A DNA stretch of 64,000 nt, taken from positions 39,314,668 through 39,378,667 of the forward strand of contig NC_089981.1 of NCBI RefSeq assembly GCF_036417845.1, read 5' to 3'. The notes under the pieces are model-generated. The model worked only from the letters and a program-made list of their open reading frames with translations, did not search any database and was not told the DNA's origin. This DNA is from Apteryx mantelli. Lineage: Eukaryota; Chordata; Aves; Apterygiformes; Apterygidae. The position numbers and the translations under genes are program-made. Shown piece after piece: positions 28,302 through 40,400 of this stretch; the first letter of the stretch is position 1, and every line of letters starts with the position of its first letter.

Positions 28302-28460
28302 TTAGAGAATGCCAGTGAGGCACAATAAAACAATAATATGTAGTGTCACTAGGTACGTAAGGAATAAATAGCGTGATTTTGCTCTGGAGGTCAGCAGCTT
28401 AGAACAGTAAAGACTTCGCCCTCGAAGCCATCTTCTGAAGGAAAGGGCTCCTCCTTTCAT
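28302..28460 (-). CDS. GOLGB1: GOLGB1 last coding exon: C-terminal membrane anchor and stop
   Basis: Encodes 52 residues: a basic stretch [20 protein letters not shown] and [10 protein letters not shown], then about 20 hydrophobic residues ([18 protein letters not shown]) and TGIL before TAA. This is the single membrane anchor of giantin with almost nothing on the lumenal side; human ends ILCFTGHL. Positive residues before the segment fit cytosolic orientation of the rod. Acceptor is pyrimidine-rich and ends aaccag. Confidence 0.93.
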   Translation of the reverse strand: MKGGALSFRRWLRGRSLYCSKLLTSRAKSRYLFLTYLVTLHIIVLLCLTGIL

Positions 28461-31400
28461 CTGGTTAGGAAACAAAAAACATCAAATAAGTAATCAGAAA
28501 GACAGATAAGAAGAAGCTCCGCTGTAACCTAGATTTTTGGGGGCACTATAAACCTTCTAGCTGGGATGCAGTAATGGATGCCACAGCACAGGTCATTAGC
28601 ACAAAGGATTTAAAGGCAAAAAGAAATTAACATTAATAGAAGTGGGGGGAAAGAGGATACAAAATATTTGTGTATTATGTAATTATATATGCTTACTAGA
28701 GATGTAGAAGAATAATTACACTCATACACATTTTACTTAACATCCACATGTGTAATATATAATATGGTAACTCACATTTTAATATGAACATAAATGAGGT
28801 GTTACGTGGCAACCCAAACAAAGAAATCAAGGACATGTTTTCTGTACTTAGCATGCTACATTGAATGAACCTCTTTATGGCATTCCCACCCCTATGATAC
28901 CTAGCACTATAAAAGAATACTTCACATTCTGCTTTTCATGAGCAGAGACAAGGCAGAGTCATACAAGTAGCTGATTCATACCACTGTTTACATGCAAAAA
29001 GGACAACCCAAAAATCAATGACTCCCAGTAACCGAGAAGAGAAATCTGCCCCAAGTATGCATGAGAGTTCAAAGAGACACAGGTAAGGCTGAGGGAAGAT
29101 GGGGAAAAGGAAGGACTAACACGAAGGAGTTTATGTTCTGTGCTGTCTTCAGTCCAATCTGCAATTAGCAGTATACAATGTGCACACCACTTTCGAATAG
29201 CTTATAATTCAGGATTTTTAAAAGCTTTTTATTTACTTACCTTTCGCACAATAACGTGTTCACTAGGATTGATAATTAAGGCTTCCCTTTCCTCCTCAGA
29301 TTCCATCTGAACAGTGTATTCTGTAGGTACAGACCTGTAACCACTTACTTCAAATCTAGAGAAAAATTAAAAGGGTACAGAGTACTGAATTATCTACTTT
29401 TGAAAAGTACCAAATTCTCATCATAAACATTATTTTGCATACTTAAATTACTGGGGGAGATTCCGCAAAAAAGCAGTAAGATTTGGTTTATGCTGCCAGG
29501 TCTTTTTCAGTCTCTATTTTTAATCTACTCTCAAGATGCTTCATTTATTCAGAATAACCCCATCACCTCTAGCTCATTAGTGATTTTCAGATCACTATAG
29601 TGCTGGAGATTTTATTTAGGCAGATGGATAAACATATTTTAAATCTACTAATTTCTGCTAAATTGGCAAAAAAAATACCACTGACTACTGAGTCCAACAT
29701 CAGAAATAAGAAATAAAAAAAACCAAAAACCACAAAACTCTTAATATATTCTTGGCCCAAAGACTTAGGTCTAGCTTTTCAACACAGTCACACATGCAGG
29801 ACCACAGACTTTCATTGCTGCATGTACTCACAAACAGGTTCTATTATTTGCCTCAGAAAGCTAATACGTTTTCCTATCAGTAATCTCACTAAAAAAAAAA
29901 AAAGAGTAAACAAAAAATTTGACACTCAAATTTTCAGTTTTGTAGCACACTTAGCATTTAAAACAGCCATAGTGCCTCAGAAAACCTCACAATGCATTCG
30001 TTCAAGGGGAAGTGGAAGAGGAAGGGAAAGATGGCTTAAGCTCTCTGAACATGCAAGTTATTTCATACCCATGGGAGGAATTAATGTAGCAGTCTAGCTG
30101 CCATATACTTTTTAAAGAAAGAAAAATGTCTTACAAGAATATTTACCTGTTACTTTGCTCTTCAGAAAGTCCAAGAGCCTCTTCTGCAGCTTCTCTTCTC
30201 CTCTTCTCTTCTGACAGCATTTCTGTCAGCTGTGAGAGAGCCTGCTGCACTGAATCATATTGTTGCTCAGTCTCTGCAAGCCTATGACAAAATAGAAGTC
30301 AATATTTTAAGTACTGAAAGAGTTAATTCCGTCTTCATTTTTATTAAAGATTTATTTTTTGTTATAAAAAATAAATTATAATGAGAGACTTTAGATTAGG
30401 TATTGAAAGAAGGTCACCTATAAGCATATCTCTTTATAAAAATAAACTTTAAATATTAACAAATAATAATAATTCAAGAATATGACTAGATTCATTTAAT
30501 CCACTATAAATCCACTTCTCTCTTTTTTCCCCCAAAATACCTTAGCGAGATGGAAAAGCATTACTTTTGTTCTTAAAATACAACTGTCAGGAAAACAATA
30601 TTGCTAATACACGCTCTCAGTCCTGACCTTTTTCTGAGTTCATTTAGCTCCATATTGTCAATCTCAACAATAACTGCAGATCTTTCCTGTGGCGCTCCTG
30701 GGGGAACTTCTGCTCTAGCTTCATCCTGGAAAATATTAAAGGGGAAAAAAGCCAGTCACCATTTTTACAGTTATAAAAATCTTTATTTCAGTTAAAGAAT
30801 CCATAAGCACCACAGAGCAGTGGAACAAACCACAATTGTGCTATTTAGTCATTTAATTTCTGGAGCTGCAATTATCCAAACTTGTTTTCCAATGGAAAGC
30901 TGATGAAAAACAATGCCTGTTTATGTTGCAGGACTTGAAGGGTCCATGTACACTACATAATACAGGACTGTGCAGCAATTTCCGAGTTATCTGAAGTGAA
31001 AGAAATGTATCTACACTAATGTAACACTGATCATAGTTTCATAAGTATTGCAGCTATTCTGCTCACAAAATCTGAAACAAACTACGTGTGGTATCACAGT
31101 GTGCCATATACACACACCAGCTCACGCAGAGGTAGCTAAGATAAAGAACGCAGTACTGCGTTCTTTATCTTGCATTTGTGGACTTCATTGCAGGCACAGA
31201 ATTCCCCCATGATATTTTGAGTCCTCATGATACCCTCTAACTATCCAGACTAGTCATTGCAGCTAGAGCTGCCTAGATCCCTGCTTTATGGTATAACATG
31301 AACAGTATGATCAGGGCAGAAATTCTGGGACCTGCTGTAGGAAAAGGACAAGTCATGAGCAAGCTGGGATCAGCAGCAGGGGTGGCAGTAATTAACTGTT

Positions 31401-34400
31401 TGGGAATAGATGGCTTCATGCATGTGAGGAAGAGATGATGTTAGGAATCTGAAATCTCCCTTTTATTGTTTCTCAGATAATCTATGCCTGACATAAAGCT
31501 TAAAGTATGCCCATTAGCAACATCTAAATTCAGAGCTAGTGGGCCTTAGGCCGTGTGAAAACACTGGGAACTGTGCTCAAGCAGCCCCATGCTTTGCAAT
31601 CGAACTGTGACGGATGTGAAGTTTGAGCGGTCTCTGAGGTAAGAAGCGGGGATTCACTTCTTTTTCAGTTCGTAGTTCTTCTTGTTTGTTTTTATTTCCC
31701 TTTCTGTAAAAATAAGGGTTGTTTTATATACAAATCTGTAGGGTATGTTAGGGTCTTGTATTAATGGATAATTACTGAATAAGCAATGCAGTACAGGAGG
31801 ACTTTTTAAAAATAAAGAGATCACAAAGGAAAAAGATTGTAAATGAATATGAGAGATTACAAAGGGTACAAAAATGCTGAATAGGGTGTACAGATCTCAC
31901 TTCTGAAAATATTACTCAAACACCTTGCAAAATGATTCACAACTGCTGTGAAATTATCACTAATTTCCTAATAATCTAATTATTAGTGATGATTAAATTA
32001 TCTCTGCTAGCTGTAGGCCAATTCAAAAAAGAAGACACTTCAGAATGACAAAAGCATCTGTGAACACCTACCTTAACTGAAAAGTCAAGTAAAAATAGCT
32101 TTGGAGCAATACAGACAATTATCTTCCTTATAAGTGCTTCACGGGCAAAAGCAAAAGTATCAGTAAAAATAAAAATGATTTACTTTGTGTTCAGCGCAGG
32201 AAAACAAGCAAACACATGAGCATAGAAGAAAAAACAAAAAACAAAAAACTTTAAAATGTTTCCATATATTCATTTTACCTGAACAGTGCCTTGAAAGGAT
32301 GTCACTTGCATTGTCTGATATTCCCTCTCCAGTCTTAAATAACGATTTTGCAAATCAGTGTAACGAAGCTGGTTATCCCTTAGAGTCTGAGACATAGTCT
32401 TCAGCTGGGCAGACAAGATGGCATTCTCTTCTGCTGACTGCACAACCTGGAAGAAATTAACATTTAAATAAATAAATTTCAGGCATTATCTCCTCCAGGA
32501 AATTATTACAGAATTGAGACTTCTCATCTCAGTGACTGAATACTGTTTTCAAAAAGTGCATCAACTTTTTGGCAAGGTCACAGTTTGGTAAGATTCAAAT
32601 AGTTGTTTAATGAACAGCAGAAATAATGAAACCTGTGTATTTATTTCCTCTATCATCAATATTCCCAAAAGAGAAACTCCAGATTTTCCCCCATGCCTCC
32701 ATCCCAGTATTCCCTGTGACATCACCACCTGGCAAAACACAGTATATGCGGTTGCTACTTCAGAACAGTGCATATAACCAAGTCAGCTTGACAATATACA
32801 CATATTCATCAGGCAGTCGATGAATGTAAAGCAGCCAAGTTTTCATCTTTTCAAAAACAGGAAGTCATCTGGGTCTCCTCCCTTCACCTAGACACTCACC
32901 TTTGCCTGTAGGAACTTGAGATTTCTATGCCTGTTTCAAAATTTGGTTAAAACTATTATTAGGTGTAAAAAATGTTGCGTGAAGCAGGAAGAACAGACAC
33001 AATGACAGATAAAGACGACGGCTGAAAGGTCACATAAGCCCAATTTGCCTTGAATACCAGGCTACAAAGTGAGAGGTAAGCGTTAAGGGAAATATTTCCA
33101 AGAATGTTTACAAACTTCTGTGAACAAAACTGAACATACGTATTTATCATCTTTACAGCCACAAAATGGTTCATCCAGAAATTGTAAGGAAACATTTTTG
33201 AGGCATTTAAAGTTTGGTACGAGATAGCTAAGATCTTGTTCCAGCTAAGGAAGATATCTGTTTCTGTCTATAATGAAAAATATTTTACTTGGAGCAGAAC
33301 TTCAGTAGTGCCCCAGCAATCTCTTTAGAAAGCAGATTCAAATAAACCTCTGTCAAATAACTAGTCACAAAAGCTGCAGCAGAAAGACGTTACTGAGATT
33401 TCATTTGCAATTTCTAGCCTGAACCAACAGAGTTGTTTTGAAGAATCCAAGTTTTAAAGCACTATAAATGTGAAATATACAACATACCATCAATTTAGCA
33501 GTGAAAAATATTTGTATGTTGATACCAGTTCAAATTCACATTAACCATTTAGGATGCTGTTTTAAATTACCTTCAAATTAATCTGCTGAAAATGAAGATC
33601 CTTCTGGTGTATCTCCTGAAGACAACACTGCAGTTCATTTTGAAGCTGATTCTTCTCAGCTAAAACATGCTTGATTTCCTCAGGAATGTCTGCACTTCCA
33701 GCAAGGGAGGCAGTTTCTAAAATCTTAAAAAGTATTAATATATTCAGGGTCAATGGTGTAAGAGTTTTGTAAACAATTATATATAATTCCAATACTAAAT
33801 ATACACATGGACTAAATAACAATTTCCCTTTCAGAAGATCTTTTCAGAAGTTAATCCCACATTTACAATAGATTTTACTTATATAAAAATTCAACTACAT
33901 AGTGTTTTTAACTTAAATACTTCAATAGAAATATAAACATTACATATTACAAATTTAGTAATATTAATAGTTATATATTTAACATATATTAAAAACAAAC
34001 TGTTCCATAACCCAATAGACATTACTCTTTAATACCTTTTATTCATGATTTTATCACAAAAGATGAAGAGCAAACGATAGCCATAAACTTGACTAACTAA
34101 AATGTTTTTAATGAAATTAAAGGGAATATAATCTACTTCTGCTTCTCTTGGAACAGAAAAGGCAAATAAGAATAATATTTTGAAAAAACACTTTCCTTGA
34201 ACCTTTAATGATACAAAAGTAGATGGCAATTGCCAGACTGGGTCTCAGCTGTGGTCTTTCTAAATTGGGTATTTTTGTTCCTGGCAGAAGCCAGCTCCAG
34301 CTGCTTCAGAAGACACACAAGAATACTTCTATTAGGCACTTCTCTCCCCTCTCTCTCTCAGTTAGGTCCTATTCTAATCTTCAATAATTAAGAGATTGAT

Positions 34401-37400
34401 TTAGGCTCTGAAGAATGAAATTTAATAGATTTGTTCAAATCAAGAACACAAATACTGAAAATTGTTGCTATCAGTGTAAATTTCTAATTCCGTTTTGAAT
34501 CCTGTTAAAAACTGTGTGCTTGATAACAGATCGTAGTAATGATATCTTAAAAAATGTTAACAGTACCTGAAAGAGCATATCCTTTTATTAATTTTGCAAA
34601 TGTCAGTGAATGTTGCTTGTTCTGGGTTTACAAGAAAGGAGAAGGCAGACTCTCAGTTCACCTATTTACACCCTTCGCTACTATTAGGTACTTTTGTCTC
34701 TCATTTATTTCCTTCTTACTGTAAACAATCCCAATCTTTTCTTAATTTTTTTCTGTTTTCTGTATCATGCTTTTCACCTCCCTCCTTTGAAACTTTTTTT
34801 ATATTGCAATGCAATACTTCTGTGAAGCAGCTGAGGTGAAATACACTACAAATGATTTAGTCAAGAATTGTTTTTTGTGTCACTTTTTCTACCATTTCTT
34901 CAGCATCCAAGCAATTCATTTAATTTAAATGAGTTTTCTAAAAATGAGAAAAATTAAAGTCATCTCATTTGTCCATCTGTTCCCCCATTAACATTTGAAT
35001 CGGTCAGTCAATTTTGAAACCAAATTTGGGGGGGGGGGGCGGGAGGGGGAAGGTCAATGTCTTGAGAAATTATGATGTTTCTGTACTTAATGTGATAATT
35101 AGTGGCTGAGTGGCTGGGGAAGACAAATCCAACTTGTACTACCTATCGAGAGAGAGAGACAGGTAGAATTCAGCTGTACTACAGGCTGTTTGGCAGCTGA
35201 TCAAGTCAATCAGCATGCAAGGACTTGGGGGCCAACAAATACATTGTTGGCAACCTACAAGTGATAGTACAGCATCTTATTCTCTTTGAACAAGCATGCT
35301 ACAGGAACACACGAGGACACTGGCGTTAGAATGGTGTGAATAATAAGAGACACACAATACATACGAAATTGGCAAAAGAAGCCAGAATTAATTAGCATTC
35401 CTGCTCATGGACGTAACACGTTTCATCTCAGCTACTAGAAGAATTCTTCTTTGAGCTGTCTGAAACCTCCCTGTCCTTTTCTTGATTTGACAGAATTTAC
35501 GGAGAATCCTGTAAATTGCACTAGTTCTTTTTTTCCTTTCCAACATCTGTGTCTGAATTTGGCAGCACCGGGCCTGCTGTTGAGTATTTGCATGTTCCTG
35601 CTCATTCATCTAGTTTGAACCATGTCTTGAACCTCTTCATATTACATTCTGGATTTAACTAACCTATGACAGTAAACTACAGGATTACTGAAGTAACCTA
35701 TTAATATAAGTAACTCAGTAACAAGCAAATACTGTTACCATACCATTTAACCATAGCAAACTGTGACACTTTTTGGTTAAGTATCAGTAACAGATTCATG
35801 ACAGTTCTTCACCTTTTGTTTCACTACTATTTCATTTCTTTACGAAAGTGCTTTTCACATTTTTGACCATTAAAATATATCATGACAGTGAGTTTCCTCT
35901 ATTATTTTATCAACATATGAGAAACAATTCTTTTTTAAAGCAAGTTATCAATATTAAGATAATTATTGCAACTCATTTGCTAGGAGTAGTTTTAACTTGC
36001 TGGTTTGACCTCAGTGCAGTACTGAAATACATACAATATCTTGTCATCCCCTCTCCTGCAGTATAATATACTGTACAGTTCTCATTTGGGAAGAAGTTTG
36101 CAATTTTAATACTACTAACTGATCAAAGTAGATTCATGCCTCCTGCTACATTTTGTTTCTTTACCTTGACTGGGTAATTGCTCCCATCGGAGACTGATTT
36201 CTTAACAATCGTGTCTTGTTGCAGCTTCTGTAGTTCCGCAATCTGTTGGTCTTTCTCAGCAACTGTGATCTCACATTGATTTTGCAGTGCCTGGGACTCT
36301 GAGAGGAGGAGGTTTTTTTCCATTCTGAAGATAAAATATTAAACTAGCTGTTAAATGATAATATAGTACATACAAGTCAACGAGAAGGACAAAGCTGTGC
36401 TCACTGGTATTTCTGAAATAAATAATGGTAGTTTCTAATCACAGACAATATACAAATATGGAGCACTATATGAACATTTGCAATACCTACTTCAGTTTAA
36501 AGATGTCTGCTAAGAAAAAACTCGGAAAATAAAGCCTTGAACATGATAATATCATGTATGGCTTGCTGACTTGGAGACCAGAGAAGTTTATCAACTGTAA
36601 AGATACAAAAATCTGTTAATGCAGCATACATACCTGAGCTACCTGAAGAATAAGGTTGGGCAGCAAAGCAGCTCTAGGTTGTAGCAGTATAGAGTGCTGC
36701 TCAAGATAGTCTAGCTTATTTCAAGTACTCGAATTTGAAGCGGCATACCCCAGACTCAAAAGACTTTATGAAATAAATCAACATGCTACATGTCCACAAA
36801 ATGTAGTCATATACAAGCAGTATCACAAAGGGCATAAAAGCAATTTAAATCTTTCTGAATTCAATTTAACATATGCTTTTGAAGTTTGAAAAAAGTTTGA
36901 AAAAAGACTATTCATGCTGTCCATGGCTCAAGTCTACCAGTTCGAATGAGATTTCACAAATTCATGCTTGTTTGTTCATATCTGCAAAGATAAATGTGGG
37001 ACTGATCTTTTGATCTACACCCTCCCCCCTAAACTTCTAGCATAAAACAGATATTATCTGAAGCAGATCTTAATTACAGAAATTGCACTACAGACAATAA
37101 AATGCAATAAGACACTATGATACTGCCTGCCAAACAAAATTACCACTGATCATAACTGCTTTCTCACTTCTAATCATCTGCACAAGGTTAGTTAGAATCT
37201 GTCTTAATTTACAAGCTCTAACTAGAACAGCAGTCCAAGATAACCAAATCTTGAGGTGCCTCCACTGAGCATCACTTTAAAATGCCTATATTGCCATCTT
37301 AGATGTGAAGAGCAACCTGCAGACCTCGGGAGGTGTTCACAGGATTAGGCCCAATGTGTGCATTATTCTTTTATCACAGATGATGAGAGTTGTGGAAAGT

Positions 37401-40400
37401 GCTGATGTGAACCCCTAAATCTGCAAAAATATTGCTCAAATGTGAAATGAAGTTAATTTTCAATATTGTAGTTGGCTAAATATGCAACATCTCAGTCATC
37501 TTTAAAGAGAGAGGTCTGGGGGAAAAATGTTCAGCCAAATAAATGGTTACTCTTACTGAGAAGAGAATGTGATATCAAGCATAGAAATGAGATTCTCAAA
37601 CTGCAGTTCCATATATCCTAGTCGCTAACAGGACAGAAACCATTCAATTAAGACTGTTCAAAATTTTATGTTCACAAAGAGACCATTACATAAAAAGACA
37701 AAGATAACAGTGAACAAAGAAAACGGTGTGAAAGTTGACTTAGCACATTATAGAAACATTCTTATCCTACTTTCTGGTAAACTAGACATAATTTTATTTC
37801 TGTGTCTGTTTCACATCATGTGGTGAAGTCCACTGAAGAATTCTAAACAAAAGCCACATCCACTATTTGTTAAATTTAACATACACACCTTAATACAGCA
37901 AGCTCATTCTGGTATGATGCAATCTCTCTCTCAGTTTCTGCTTGGAAGGCCTTTGTCTGATGCAACGCCCTCTCCAAATCATCAACCTTGGTCTTCAGTT
38001 TTGATATCTCAATGGCTGCAAGGCTGGCTCCTTCTTTAGCCTACATTTAATAAACAAGATTAGTGAACCAGAATGAAAGCCACACTACTGAAGACTAGCA
38101 GTGCTAGAGTTCTAACTACAGAATTAGCTTTCTCATTTGCTCCTGTTTAACAGGATGATTATCTAAACTCTCAAATTCTAACCATACCTTTCCTAGTAAG
38201 ATTATATTTTCTTAGCACTCAGGTAATCTGCAAAGTTAAACTTCAGAGTATCTCTAAGCATTCTCTGCATTTTTACAAAAAAAACCTACAAAGCAATGTA
38301 CCTAATTAAAACTTACCAATCTTCCCCTATCGATCTGAGGTGTATCCAAAGTACTTTTAAGAGAATTTATCTCATTGATGCTGTTGTAAGCAGTGGCAAA
38401 TGAAGCCGTGCCCTGTTTAGTTTCAGAAGCTAGCTTCTGTTTGCTGAGTTCCTGCAGCAATTTGTCTCGGTCATCCTGAAGACTGGCCATAGCCTTGGAA
38501 AATGCTTCAATCTGGTGAACGAAATTCCCATGCTCAGATGAGAGCCTGCTAATCTCCAACTCACGGCCGGCTAATGTCTTACACAGATTTCCAATTTCTT
38601 CAGCAATTTGATCAAGTGTGACCTTATTTGCAGCATCAAAAAGCACCTGATTCAGATGAGCATTTTCTTTGAGTACACTGACGAGCTGCAATTTAAAGTT
38701 GTCCAATTCGGCTTTAAGTTCATCTCCCTTCTTTTTTTCAGATTTGAGTTCAGATGCATATTTGCTTTGAAGTACCTTGAAGTCCTCTATTATCCTATCT
38801 CTATCATTTTGCAGAGCAGTCACTGCTTTCCCAAAGGCCTCATTTTGGGATCTTAGTTCTCTATTCTGAAATTGAATTTCTAATATCATCTTCTGTGCAG
38901 AAGCATCAGCTTCAGTGCTGTGTTCATATGTCAACACGGTCTTATTGTATTTCTCATCTGCACCATTATTATTTTTGCTTACTGATTTCTGGACTTCCTG
39001 AATCCTCTTCTGAAGTTTTTCTTCACATTGTTCATTGGATACACATTCCTTTTTCTGAACACTGTCACTAGATAGCAGTTTCTCTCCAGATTCAGAAACA
39101 AGCTTCTCTTTGTTTAATGATGCAATTAAAGATTCTAAATCGTTTACTTTAGATATTAATTTTTTATTCTCATGTTCCAAAGATATAGCAGTATCCTTCT
39201 GCAGTTCACTGGTCAGTTGCATTTCTTTTATTTGTTTTTGAAGATTGTATTTTTCTTGTTCAAGGTTTTTAATAGAATCCAATTTTTGCTTAAGTGAGTC
39301 TTTCAGCTGATGATCTTTCAAAGATAAAATTTGGTTAAGATCTTCCCTATACTTTATTAGCTGTGCACTTAACATTGCATTTTCAGAATGAAGATCATCT
39401 ATCTGATTGAGAAGCATCCTTAGTTCTTGTTTCAGAGCGCTGTTTTCACTTTCATTGCCAATTATGAGACTGTCTCTCTGATTTAAAACATTTTGGTGAA
39501 GATGTTCCAGCTCTTTGTATTTAGAAAAAAGATCATCTCTGTCATTCTGAAGAGATGACATTGATTTTTTAAAGGCATCTATTTCACTGGCAATTGCAGC
39601 TTTATCTTGACCTGCTCTGTCTGCTTTCATCTGGAGACTTCTCAGTTCATTTTCCATCCTCTGACAGGACTCCTCACATTGTTGTCTCTCTATCTGCAAG
39701 GCCTGTAACTGAAGTTCATATTCTTTGATCTGTTCTCTATGTTGAGTCTGTACCTGAATCAGGTAGTCAGAAATTTCATCATCTTTTGAAGAAATGAGTA
39801 GGGAAATTTCTTTATCTTTATTATTTAACATTATCTTCATTTGTTCAGAAATGGCAATTTGCTTTTCCAATTCAGTATGAGTCTTCTCCTTTTCAGCTAG
39901 AAGTTGTTGCAATTCTTGTTCTTTCCTAGTAAAATTACTTTCCAGTGCTTTTATCTCTTTTTCTGCACTTTTACTGTTCTCTATGAGGTCATTAAGAGAA
40001 TTATTTTCTTTAAGGAGTGCTTGAAAAGCTGCTTCTTTTGACTGAAGAACACTCTCCAACTCTTGCTGCCTGTTGAGAAAAAGCACATTTTCTTCCTTTA
40101 TTCGGCAGAGCTCTTCATAGCGCTGTGTATCAACAGATTTTTGCCTCAGATACAGTTCATCCTTTGTTTCCTCTGCCACAGAATATTTGATATTCAGTTC
40201 TTGAATTTCAGCCATTTTGTCTTTCAATTCATCTTGTAAAGACAAGATTTTTTTATTACTGTCTTCTATCTGTTTCTCTTTACTTTGAATGGTCTCCTTG
40301 AACTGTATTTCCCAGTTTTTCATTTCACTGATTACCCTGTCCCGGTCATTCTGAAGAGAAGACATACACTTTGTAAAAGCAGCTAATCGGGCCAAAGTTG

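Larger units (their letters stand above)
28461..38316 (-). other. GOLGB1: GOLGB1 introns 3' of the giant exon
   Basis: Seven exons separated by introns of about 0.35 to 2.6 kb, plus the 780-bp intron before the last coding exon. Apart from the palindrome, the AT-rich inverted repeat, the G-rich tract and homopolymer runs, no features were seen. Confidence 0.7.
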
